Below are positions 47,564 through 57,668 of a stretch of DNA of 64,000 bases, piece by piece. Each line of letters starts with the position of its first letter. Position 1 is the stretch's first letter. The DNA comes from Anticarsia gemmatalis. Taxonomy: Eukaryota > Arthropoda > Insecta > Lepidoptera > Erebidae. The DNA lies in contig NC_134765.1 of the NCBI RefSeq assembly GCF_050436995.1, forward strand, positions 2,817,501 through 2,881,500, given 5' to 3'. Under the pieces are notes generated by a model that saw only the letters and a program-made list of their open reading frames with translations, did not search any database and had not been told where the DNA came from. The position numbers were made by a program, and so were the translations under genes.

Positions 47564-50500
47564 CTGCAAACAGCCGTAAGCAGAACATATGCCTCGAAGC
47601 GTCTACCCGCTACGCTATTCGATGTTCAACTTGGCTGTCTTTGCATGATTACTGTGAGCTTCAAACTAAATGAACTGTTCCTGATCTGTACATACAGAAT
47701 TTCGTTTCTTTCCTCAACTTTATAAGAACACGAAAGTCAAGTGTCATTCCGTTTTGTTAAGTGTTCACACTTAAAACACTCAAAAGTCCAGTCAGTGCAA
47801 GTGAGAAAAATAAAGATATCAAGGAAAGAAATGCAGAAGTTGATTTTAATTTAAAACTGTTACAGAAGGATCAAATTCATTTTATTTCAAGTCCACCAGA
47901 TATTCGTGCAAACAAAACACATGTGAGACACGCACACGAGTTTCTAGACAGCCAACATTTCACAAGATCTGCTAACAAGGAAGCTAAGGAGACAGTCAGA
48001 ATTTGGAAGAACATACAATAAGCCGATTGCGCTAAAATTCAGTTTAGGACAGTTTCTAACATTCTTAACACCTAGACAAGTAACATTTAGACATTGAAGG
48101 AAGATTCCCGGATGCAAACTAAATAGCCAATCACGAATGTTTTGCACATACGTTAAAAGAGGTAAGAGACCAACAAAAAGTAATTCATAAATCTTAACAT
48201 TATTTGATATGTATGTTTTCAGCTCTATTCATTACTTCATTTAAATCTATATTATGATCATGAATATCATCTACAATTAGTACTTTAGTTAAAATGTATT
48301 CAGTTATTAATAAAATTTTCTTAATTTCTGATATGTATAGTGTTTTTGCTGTCTCATTTCTCTTCATCCTCTCAATATGTTCAAAACATTATATCGACTA
48401 CTAAGCTTCACTTGACAACATCGAGTGTGTTGTTATTTATATTAATTACTTACCAAACAGTAGGCCTATTATTACGATTCCAATCACTCCCATTATTATC
48501 ATCATCTGTAATGCAAAACATTCTATGTTACACCTGATGTTTCATTTTATTACTCTGTAAAAATTTTAAGTCTTGTAGATTTTGAGCAATCATCAAATCT
48601 CGATCAACAACAATAAAATTACTTTAGTTCTGAAGGTTTCAGTTCAAAAATGTTTTGTTTTTCTAATACTTCAGAGTCGTGTAAAAAATTCATAAATAAT
48701 ACTTTCAATAAAAACGTCTAAATAACATTTATAGAGGTAAGCACAGCTTTAATCGATTCAACATGAGCATGACTATGAAAATAATTTTCTTGCGAACTAT
48801 AAAATTGTTAATGGTCACATTACTCATAAAAATGAAGTCATAATAATGAAATAGTACCTTAAGATTTTGTAACCAGAACTTGTTCTTCAAACTCTTTGCC
48901 TGCTGCTCGAACTGTGACGCACCTTGCTGGAGGGCATCTAAGGACAAAATACATTCCATTATTTACACTGCGTCTTAATAACTAAAGGACAGTTTCACGG
49001 CATTTGGCGGATTACCTATCTAATAGATAAAGTGACAACTATTGTGTGAAAACATTCTGTCAATACTCTACTTGTCAGGCTTACTGGCTCTATTTCAGAG
49101 GTGATTATTTCGACTTTTTAGGTCTAATTGTTAAATTGTTATTTTGGTGTTATTATTCACCTGCTCGGTCATCGAGTTCTGATAGCTTCACGTCTCGATC
49201 CAGCACCTTATCCATGTTTGCCTTCATAATATCCACGACCTGTAATCAGAAAACTAATTTTAATATAATGTTCCTATTTTGGTATACCAAGAAGTTAGAT
49301 CAGTTACTCTCATTTCGTGTTTTCTTTAAAAAATAAATTGCGATTAATCATTGATGATTTTAATTCAAAACTGTTATTCTTGAATACTTTGAGACTAAAA
49401 GTTATTTTTCGATAACTAACCCTAGTACCGTTTTTCCTATGAGCCAGAGTTCCAAGTCAAGCTTTGACCACTTGCAATTCTGTATTTCTTCAAATGGCTT
49501 TTGCAATTACTTAGTTACCTCATCGACTTGCGCCTGGGTCTGTTGCAGCCTTCTCTGCGCGGCGATCTGCTGCGGAGTGCGCGGTCCTCCGATGATCTCT
49601 CCATCGGGTCCGACTTCGGGCTCTGCGGGCGCCAGGCCACCAGGAGTACCACCTTCAGCTGCCCTAGAATCAACAACATTCAAAGGTTATATGCTGTATT
49701 TTTTTTTTTATCATTGTTTTGTTACCCACATTAAACATTAGTTTGAAGGTGCTTTTGCTGCCATTTTGAAAGTTTCATAAACTAATAAATTATTTAAATA
49801 AGGCCTAGATTTTTTCGGGACGTATCTTTCTTTATGCTATATCTACCTTGTGGCTTAATTCTTTTTTCAGAATACACCTATTTTGTATTCCAGATTGTTC
49901 GAAAATATTATCGTTTTATTATACTCTATTTAAGAGCTGCGCAATTTTGCTCAGAAAATAGGAAACCAATTCTACGTGTGTACTGTAACGAGTATATAAC
50001 GAAAAGGACAATCCCATTTGCATGAACATTATATTATATTGGAGTAAATACACGTACAAAAGGTGAATATTACCGCAATATCTCTTCTGCCGACATTTTG
50101 GTTATAGCATATACCTACAGGTATTAGCATAATTGCCACGCTCGGCTGAAAATTCCGTGATAAGTACGTGCCTTCCCTCCATTCCATTAGTTTTCGGACT
50201 TTATATTGTTTACATTCGTTATAATATTTTCATATCTATGCGGGGAATTTTATTTGTAATTAATTTATAAACACCTCATTCTAACTATCCACTGATGACC
50301 AATTTCACGACTGGATAAGCCACTAAAACAAGCTTATTAAGTGATAAACTGAAGGAATTTTTCATACATTTGCTGTTCCTTTATCTAGCAGATAAGTAAT
50401 TTAGCATTTATCTAAAAGTCTCGCAACTACCCCTTATTCTTCTATTATTTTCCAAACATTATATTTTTTTTCATTTCAAAAATAAATCTAACAAGAAAGA

Positions 50501-53500
50501 CTTTTTCTCTGCTCGGTTTGGCTCCAACATAATCCTGGCTATTTTCCAACGCGTGACATAATAGACTCTAGAAGTCTAGACATGGATAGGCTCTTTTCTG
50601 TCGACTACAGTCTTGCTAAGTAAGCTAATTTAAAACACTACCAACTGTTAGAAACCAACGTAATTTATTTAAAGTAGGTATATCCAAAATAAATATCTTG
50701 GGTCAGGTGCGTAGTACTCATACCCACCGGTCCCGTATGACAAGACGTATGGATGTGAATCAAGCAGGGGAAATTAATGAGAATCATACCAAGTGGCGTT
50801 CTTTGGTCTCTGCCTAACCCTATGGGAAGAATGGGCGTTTCCAAAATTAACTCAATCTCTGACTGGGTAGTCTTTTAAATTCATAATCTTTACAGTAGTT
50901 TGTTACTCTTCACCACTACCCATACACCTGCAATTTAAACCCAAATACCGTAACTACTAAGTACCTACTATGCCTCACGATTCTATAAGATCCGTTGCAA
51001 CAAAGTATAGGAAACAAATAACAGAAAACCTATTTCCTAGTATTACTAACGAGTATAAAATCAATCGTGAACTTGCTTCACCTTGACGTTTTGTCATTGA
51101 TACCATCGATCTTGTCATGTTTTATGCACTCCATTGCCAGTTAATGGCACATAATTGTATGTTCCCTGACACTGGGGCAGCAATCGATAAGAGAAATGGC
51201 ATGTTGCCAACGATATGACGTCACAAGTTGAACTGTACAAATTCAAATGCTTTTTTCTGTTATTTCATGATATTTTTTACAAAGTATGAAAGCAGTATTT
51301 TTGTCTTGGCTGGTCTAATCCGTGCTTGGCTGGCTTAATGAACTTAAAGCCTAATATTTCCCTCATTCCGGAGGGAGAGCCTTGCCCAGCAGTAGTAAAG
51401 TAATTGATAATTTATTTTTATTTAACACATTCACAAAAGTCCACAACCCGCACTTGGCCAGCGCGGTGGACTCAAGGCCTTGCCCTCCCTCATTACCTTT
51501 GCCCAGCAGTGGGACATTAATGGTTAAAAATATTTATTAATTACAGTCACATTATTAGATAAGCTACCACTTTTTCGGAAGCAGAAACTCTTGAAAGGAA
51601 ACAGCAATAGATTCGAAATATTTTTTCAAACACGAAAGTAATTAATTAAATTTGTATTCAAGTACGCTTGGCTTCTACACCGGGGTCATAAGTTCGATGT
51701 CCGTAACAAATAAGGCGGTATTGTCCGACTTATTTTGTTATTTCAAGTCTGGGTCGAATTGGCAGCCAAATAACTTATATAAGAAACGCTTGTGTAGACA
51801 TTTAGGTCCCGCCTTTTATGTGGTCTGCCGCATAGGAAGTGTTCCAAAGTTTACGTTTATATAACTTCTGTCCGTTTTAGAAATAAAAGAAATGAAAATT
51901 TAAGACGACTTTGATCCCTCCATCTCAAGAAAATATTTGCGTTTCTAAACTTCCTGAGTTGCTTTCAAAGAAAACTTTTTATTACGTTTTTTTTTTCTAT
52001 TTAAATATAAGGAGCCAGTTTTACGCCTTTTCAATGTATTGGATAACCTATTTACAAGATAAATTACCAGCAAATGTATCAAATAATCAGTAAGATTTCC
52101 TCTTGATAAACTAACTGATACTTATCTTAGAATAGTGAAACTAACTTTCAGCAAATAGAACAATCGTTTTAAAGCAGGGGTTCCCAGTTTCTTAGTCCGG
52201 GACCACTTTTATATCATTCTTGTTAGCAGGGACCACTATGTAAGTATATTAAAAATAAAGTGTAGTAATCATCCCGAAAATTTTAAATTTAAAAATCATT
52301 CACGAACCATATTTTGACTTCCACGGACCGCTAGTTGGGAACCACAGTTCTAAAGAGTATGAAACTTTAATTACAGCAGAATGATGGTTTTCTAATAACT
52401 AAGACGTGAATCAAATAGTATTAAAAATATTACTCTTTGTTACCTAAATCCCTGCTATTGTCTAGACTAGGTTTAACATTTTATAATGTACTGTATGGCC
52501 TGTTTTTATAATGTGTTTTAGTCACGAAAGCATTCAACTACGGTGTGTCCTATTAATTTTTATGACACCGCATGACATCTACGATTTATTCAATTTAAAG
52601 GTTTTTGTTTTATCCACATATTATTTTCTTTTCCACCGAAATTCTGTGTAAATTTTAGTGGTCCACCTAGGCTGCGACCGGTCCCGTCTAATTTTGAGAA
52701 ATGTATGCCAATGTTATTTAACTAAACTGTGTGCTTCTTTATCTAAGAAATTAACTAACTGTCAAATATTGTAAAACTTTCAAATACGTAAATTAGATTT
52801 ATTGCTGTCAACAATATTTTTAAATTATAAAACTTTTAATACTGCTTCCTATTCCGTCCACCTAGCATTAAGGTAATGGAATTCTGCATAGAAATTATAT
52901 GAACACACGCTTTCAACTAGAGCGCGTGGTAATTAATCCGTTTAACTAGTTACCAGTCGTTAACTTGGTATATAATTAGTTAGGTAGGTATGTATATAGT
53001 GTGGACATATATTTATAATATCATATTTATATATATACTACCGGACCCGACAGACGTTTTCCTGTCTAATAAATTAAAAATTAATAAAAAAAAACATTGT
53101 CCAGCGGACAAAATTGTGAATCTAAACCATTCTCAGATCCCCTTGAACACACAAAAAAATTTCATCAAAATCGGTCCAGTCGTTTAAGAGAAGTTCAGTG
53201 AAATACACACTTACAGAAGAATTATATATATACATTTTTTAACGCCAAAGTCTGTCTGGATGTTTGTTAGTTTCCAAGACTTAATTATTGAACTAATTTT
53301 AATTAAATTAATCATAACGATAGTTTGAGACAGAACATACAAAGGCTACTTTTTTTCCAAGTTCTACAAAGATCAGAAATTGTAAATGAAATTTTGTACG
53401 CAAGCAGAGTTGCTTGGATCAGCTAGTTTAGCACAAACTTTAATTAGTTAGGCGACATGTATTTTAACATACATACGTAAACGCAACATACGTACGTTTC

Positions 53501-54635
53501 ACACAGAGCCTTAACAATAAATCGATCTTTGCAATACCAGAATTGTTTATTCAAGGTGCAAGTCCAAATTGGAAATGTCGCTCGTATTGGAGAACTATTT
53601 TAAAGTTTCCCCGGAGCGATTTAAAATAGTAACTTTAAGGATATATTTAGACTTTAAAGTTTATCCTCATGCATAGGTTAAACCTAGAAACAAAATCAAT
53701 ATAGAACGAGAGAGATGGCATACTGCCTAGATGTTCTAACAGATTACCTAAGTGCAATTTTTCAAAACTAGCGTTTGAGAGCGGCTCCGCCTACATATTC
53801 ATTTTCTACAAAAACCTTGCATCTTTTTCTAAAATATTATCTATCACACAGAGCTCTATTGATTCCGTAGTTTAGCGCTAAATGCCTAATATACCGACAG
53901 AGCTCATTTCGCTATTTTATTAAAGATAAAGTTGAGTTAATCGTATTTTAAATTACCCAGAAACTTACTAAGAAATATTAAGAAATAGGGAAAAAGTCCA
54001 TCACTAGCTGCGCTCGCCACTCAACTAAGAGTAAGGTAAGTTTAGTAAGTGCGGCCAGTCAGGAGATGGGTAGCCACGTAATATCCATTGAAAAGTACCC
54101 TATGGTTAGTAGAATACTATATAGTTTGACTGCTTATCATACCAAAAGGAAAAAACAAAATAGTTGTATATTTTTAAATTGAAAAATTAATTTGAAGTGA
54201 ACAGTTGGAAACAATCCAAGATTCAAATCGGAGAGCTCTTTTTAGGAACCTTTACATTGTTACGTATACGAATTACGCATAAACAGTTTTTATAAAACAT
54301 AATATAAAATATATTAAGCTGAATATATTAACAGCCAGTATAATTTTGTCACGTGCCAAGTAAAGCACTGAAACAATCAGTCACTACTAATTCATCTATA
54401 CGATTTAAATGCAAACTCAAATTACTCTACTGATCGCTTACTGTCTCCAAAAGAAAAAAGCATTTATAACAATAAACGTTAATGGCAAAAGGAAAAGAAA
54501 ATTCTTTTATAAGATGTCAACTTCGGGACTGCGAGTGATGATAAGGCATTAACTGACCCTTCGCTCGTCCCCAAGTAAATTAACTTTCGGCACAATATAA
54601 TATATCATAGACACATAAATAAATCAATTTAATAT

Positions 54636-54666
<31 letters not shown>

Positions 54667-55090
54667 GTCAAATACAACATAAGGCAATAAAAAAATATGT
54701 ATAGATAGGTGTGTAATAAAGTCAAATACAGGCAAATAAAAATACAAAAAGGAAAAAACTAACTTTGACCACTTATAATCAAATAAATACATAAGTAAAA
54801 AAAAAATACCGAAAGAAAAAAAAAACATTCTTTATTCAAAATAAAACGACAGCTACCACAATGACATTTCAAATATCGAAACAAAATATGAAAATAAAAA
54901 AAAATACCAATCACAAAGAATTTTACTTACATTTTATCTAGTCGAGCGCACTCACTTCAAATTGTATGAATAAATATAATAAATCGTTATAGTTCGGTTG
55001 CACCGTTCGTTTCAGGGCTCACGCCGAGCTTTCAGTAACGCGTCGGTGGCGCAAAGTGCGACTAACACTGGCCGCAGTATAATCGTGAAC
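47535..55090 (-). CDS. nSyb: neuronal synaptobrevin (n-Syb / VAMP2-type v-SNARE), whole gene
   Basis: Vesicle SNARE of synaptic vesicles. It pairs with syntaxin and SNAP-25 to drive neurotransmitter release and is anchored in the vesicle by a C-terminal membrane helix. Spliced coding exons run 49663-49519, 49239-49161, 48937-48858 and 48505-48454, with the first two bases of the ATG in exon 1 (54932-54931). The protein has a Pro/Gly-rich N-terminus (residues 1-30), the conserved start of the SNARE helix (PQQIAAQRRLQQTQAQVDE), the zero-layer arginine in VLDRD, ELDDRADALQQGASQFEQQ, the juxtamembrane FWLQNLK and the membrane helix MMIIMGVIGIVIIGLLF. FWLQNLK followed by MMIIMGVIG matches insect n-Syb rather than the ubiquitous Syb (WWANMK). 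All splice sites are GT/AG and phases match. The 3' end is not settled; everything up to GLLF (118 residues) is firm. The introns hold a hAT MITE and Helitrons. Confidence 0.96.
48454..48505 (-). CDS. nSyb: n-Syb exon 5: transmembrane anchor
   Basis: 52 bases, phase 0 in and phase 1 out. The acceptor ends TTACAG and the donor is GTAAGT (48453-48448). Encodes MMIIMGVIGIVIIGLLF, a 17-residue hydrophobic helix matching the n-Syb tail anchor (MMIIMGVIG). If the donor is not used, the frame reads Gly-Lys-stop, which would end the protein ...GLLFGK, so a short isoform is also possible. Confidence 0.93.
48858..48937 (-). CDS. nSyb: n-Syb exon 4: end of the SNARE motif and juxtamembrane segment
   Basis: 80 bases, phase 1 in and phase 0 out. 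Acceptor ...GTCCTTAG, donor GTACTA. Encodes DALQQGASQFEQQ, AKSLKNK and FWLQNLK. GASQFEQQ is invariant in the family. The juxtamembrane basic stretch reads AKSLKNK where the insect form I recall is AGKLKRK, so one Lys and one Arg are replaced and one Lys is gained. Confidence 0.96.
49161..49239 (-). CDS. nSyb: n-Syb exon 3: central SNARE motif with zero-layer Arg
   Basis: 79 bases, phase 0 in and phase 1 out. Acceptor ...GATTACAG, donor GTGAAT. Encodes VVDIMKANMDKVLDRD then VKLSELDDRA. The arginine of LDRD is the ionic zero-layer residue of R-SNAREs. Compared with the Drosophila form I remember (IMRTNVEKVLERDSKL), there are conservative changes (R to K, E to D) and a Val where Ser or Gln is usual before KLSEL. 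Confidence 0.96.
49519..49663 (-). CDS. nSyb: n-Syb exon 2: N-terminal region and start of the SNARE motif
   Basis: 145 bases: the G that completes the start codon plus 48 codons. Acceptor ...GATTCTAG, donor GTAACT. Encodes AAEGGTPGGLAPAEPEVGPD..., then the strongly conserved PQQIAAQRRLQQTQAQVDE. The variable Pro/Gly/Ala-rich head is typical of insect n-Syb. Codons are GC-rich compared with the AT-rich flanks. Confidence 0.96.
50785..50870 (+). repeat. lepidopteran dispersed repeat (ggtctctgcctaac type)
   Basis: tggcgttctttggtctctgc followed by ctaaccctatgggaagaatg is another copy of the repeat at 32137, within n-Syb intron 1. Confidence 0.55.
51296..51530 (+). repeat. two adjacent SINE tails
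   Basis: A diverged tail (gcttggctggcttaatgaac ... ccggagggagagccttgccc agcagtagta) is followed at 51445-51520 by a clearer one (cccgcacttggccagcgcgg tggactcaaggcc ... cccagcagtgggacattaat). Both belong to the 3190-3520 family; the heads are missing. Confidence 0.7.
52175..52347. mobile_element. hAT-type MITE with 8-bp target duplication
   Basis: Ends are CAGGGGTTCCCAGTTTC and, reverse complement, CTGTGGTTCCCAACTAGC, the imperfect inverted repeats typical of hAT elements. They are flanked by TTTTAAAG (52167-52174) and TTCTAAAG (52348-52355), an 8-bp target duplication with one change. 173 bp, non-coding, within n-Syb intron 1. Confidence 0.85.
53039..53231 (-). mobile_element. Helitron, minus orientation
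   Basis: On the minus strand: tatatataattcttctgtaa, then cactgaacttctcttaaacg, actggaccgattttgatgaa, ...aggggatctgagaatggttt, and ...gacaggaaaacgtctgtcgg gtccggTAGT. A known lepidopteran Helitron type; the terminal CTAG has decayed to GTAG. Confidence 0.65.
53232..53426 (+). mobile_element. Helitron, plus orientation
   Basis: acgccaaagtctgtctggat ... aaattttgtacgcaagcaga gttgcttggatcagCTAG|T. GCAAGCAGAGTTGC forms the near-terminal hairpin and CTAG (53423-53426) is followed by T. Its 5' end abuts the 5' end of the minus-strand Helitron. Confidence 0.65.
54931..55090 (-). other. nSyb: n-Syb exon 1 (5' UTR plus first two bases of the start codon)
   Basis: On the minus strand the exon ends ...GATAAAAT followed by the donor GTAAGT (54930-54925). 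Joining this AT to the first G of exon 2 (49663) gives AAAATGGCAGCTGAA, an ATG in good context that reads straight into n-Syb. An in-frame TGA lies 24 bases upstream of this ATG, so the start cannot lie further 5' in this exon. The exon is GC-richer than its surroundings. The 5' edge (about 55090) is a guess from composition; no clear initiator was found. Confidence 0.75.
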
Positions 55091-55519
55091 ACAACGCTTT
55101 TCAAAAGCTAATATGTACTGATGGAGATATCGGGGGTTTATTTTAATAGGAAAGACTTTTTTTATTCCTGTTAGTCATGATTTCATTTTAAGGTAGGTAA
55201 ATGGTTGATTCAGAAATTAAAAACGAAATATTTTATGATTTTTAATACAGAGCATTGGGTAATAATATTTTTGATGATATAAAATATTAACTTAACAAAA
55301 GAATAGAACAATAATATCGGCCTCGATCAGCTTGCGTGATTTAACATCATTTTAAAATTCTGAATAACCAAAACGATGTTTACAAGTACCATATTTAATT
55401 GGAATACCTATATTATAATAAACAATGCACCGAAGAAATTGCGTCACAGAGAACTTAAGATACTAATAAAATAAAAAAACTAAAGTTTCAATTGACTATT
55501 GTGATCGGCAGTACTTAGT

Positions 55520-55640
55520 CCAGTGTTCGCACAACGCATGCGCGGGCCACTGCGTGTGTGCAACCCCCATCGATTGCCGCCACTCGTGGGGTAGGTCCGG
55601 GGGCGGTCGCACGTGCCGCACTCTCAATGAGCTTGCATCA
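55520..55640. promoter_or_regulatory. GC-rich block upstream of n-Syb with NRF1/Ewg-like motif
   Basis: CpG-rich sequence about 450 bp upstream of n-Syb exon 1 (acaacgcatgcgcgggccac, ggtccgggggcggtcgcacg). CGCATGCGCG at 55535-55544 is close to the NRF1/Erect-wing palindrome. It could be a distal promoter of n-Syb or a divergent promoter. No exon is identified. Confidence 0.35.
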
Positions 55641-56659
55641 ATGTACCATATTTATAGAACACATTCAATGGAAATGACGCAGTTATCTCGCACACAGAGA
55701 TATTTGCAACAAAAAACATACACACACACACACAAATACATACAATTTTATAATGAAATAAGGTTTTTCTGATAGATTAGTTTATGAACCGCTACGACAG
55801 CAGAGGAATGGTGTTGAAATATGTCCCCGGCCGTCGTAGCAGTTGATAAATGAAATATCTAAATTATAAAATTATCAGACTTGGTCCACGCGTCTGTATT
55901 TTCGATTTAGGGTTCCGTGGGTCGCGCGGTAAATCGATTGTAGGTTAGCACGTGTTCTGCACTACATGGAAACCTAGTTTCGATAACTATTATAAGTTAT
56001 CGCTAATCATTTCCTTTTAAAGTAAAATTTTATTATTAGTTCCTAGTTGTAATGCTGTAAATATAGACCCTAAAAACATACTTTAAGGCTTACTAATACT
56101 AAAATCAGTTGACACAAAAATACACAATGTATATTTTTTAGACTTAAAGCTTCATCAATACAAAATAAACATCATTTCGCTACCTTAATTTACAAAATAT
56201 TCAAACTACATTTTACTAAACCTCACTCATTAACAAAACCAAATTGAAAATTTATACGGGTCCCTCGATACTGAAGCCACCCACACGCATACACGTGGCG
56301 CCCCTCCCACATTCATCCCTATAAACCCTTAGCTACGTACAGATATGTCTGCGAATAAAATGCATCTGAAAGGTCAAAGTTCGTATTCAGTATATTTTCA
56401 GCTTCTAGAAAGATCTTATTAAATTCTAGAAACGTTTCACACCTTAAGGCTTGAATATCGTAAAATGTGTTATTTTATGATATTTATATGAATTTGTGAT
56501 GCTTTCAATAGAGTGTACGGTTTAATATGATCTTAAGTGATACATAGAGTATAGGCTTGCACGATTTTCGTGTATTATTTTGTTGGTACGATATTTTAAT
56601 TTACAATTGATTAATATTTTGTTTTGAATCAAATAGATATGATTTGCAATATGTTTTAC
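55641..56659. other. n-Syb upstream DNA
   Basis: Mostly AT-rich. ACACGTGGCGCCCC at 56291-56304 is a GC-rich motif with some resemblance to insulator-type sites. No gene seen. Confidence 0.4.
55721..55734 (+). repeat. (CA)7 microsatellite
   Basis: Seven CA units in an A/C-rich context. Confidence 0.85.
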
Positions 56660-56765
56660 TTCTATAAAAACCCCAACCCGCACTTGACCAGCATGGTGCA
56701 CTCGAAGCCTACCTTCACCCTCATTCTGGGAGGAGACCCATGCCCAGCAGTGGGACATCAATGTG
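56660..56765 (+). repeat. SINE tail
   Basis: ccccaacccgcacttgacca gcatggtgcactcgaagcct ... tgggaggagacccatgccca gcagtgggacatcaatg. A well-preserved tail of the family at 3190; no head or poly(A). Confidence 0.7.
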
Positions 56766-56847
56766 TTAAATTCATATATTCAACATATTAAATGCACAAT
56801 ATAGCATGCTCCTAAAGTTAGTATTAAATCCATGATTTTAAAATGAT

Positions 56848-56915
56848 GAGATCGATAGAGACCAAAGAACGACACTTACATCCATACAAACTTCTCTTTC
56901 TCTATGCACAAGTGT
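56848..56915 (-). repeat. lepidopteran dispersed repeat, inverted
   Basis: gatagagaccaaagaacgac acttacatccatacaaact is the reverse complement of the repeat at 32137 and 50785. Confidence 0.5.
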
Positions 56916-57547
56916 AAAAATTTAAATCAATAAATGAAGATACTTTTATTTATAGAGAATCGGTTTTCATGACAATATCCTTTCGCCGGTGAACTGAATG
57001 TAATTTATCTCCAACCAATATCCGGTGGTCTGTTTGTTTGTTGCTGTAGCGAGTTCATCAAAGGTTACTCGTTCAATTTTCATTTGAAAATTATACGAAT
57101 GTTTACTTATGTAAGTACAAGTGAGTTCAAATATCTTTATTATACTTTACGTATTAAAAAAGAAAATTAATTCAAAATAAAATGCAATTCAAAATTATTG
57201 CACAGTATGAATCTCTTTTAGACAATTTACAAGATACAAAAAAAGTTATGAATAAAGAAATCAATAGATTATTATAATTAATTACAAATTGTACGCTTTG
57301 TTTATTATTTTATTTGAATATTTAAATATCAGCAGGTCTCAGCGTTTTTAACTATTGTCAGCAATGCGGGAAAATGGTGTCAAAGATAGTCTTTTTTAAT
57401 TTTCCGGTTTAAAGCTTTGAGTGTGATTTCAGCAGTTTAAATCGATAGTCTTTCGTAAACTTACTAAGGTTGTTGAGTATAGAACGTTATAGAGTTTTCT
57501 TTTTCCAAATTCAGAAATATGGTTTAAAACGAGAGTAAAGGGCTTAT

Positions 57548-57668
57548 GCCCGGTTTCTGAAGCACATTTTGCGCTAGTTTATTTATTCAAACTGTCATGT
57601 TTATTTGAGTTTAAACGCTATTGTATAGATAAACTACCGGTAAATGTACCTCAGAAACCGGGGGTTAA
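57548..57668. mobile_element. MITE copy D
   Basis: The left arm cccggtttctgaagcacatt ttgcgctagtttattta and the right arm tagataaactaccggtaaat gtacctcagaaaccgggggt pair as in copy A (15820-15973). The internal aaacgctattgtatagat is shared. Confidence 0.8.

Larger units (their letters stand above)
49664..54930 (-). other. n-Syb intron 1, with repeats
   Basis: A 5.27-kb intron separating the two parts of the start codon. It contains SINE tail pieces (50790-50870, 51296-51530), a hAT-type MITE (52175-52347), two Helitrons (53039-53426) and AT-rich filler. No further coding exon was recognised. The open frames inside it have no recognisable motifs. Confidence 0.7.

Noticed and set aside
47761..48021. 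Charged 86-codon frame on the plus strand within an n-Syb intron
   Set aside because: Lys/Glu-rich but with no known domain and no splice or promoter context.
49439..49741. 100-codon plus-strand frame
   Set aside because: Shadow of n-Syb exon 2 on the opposite strand.
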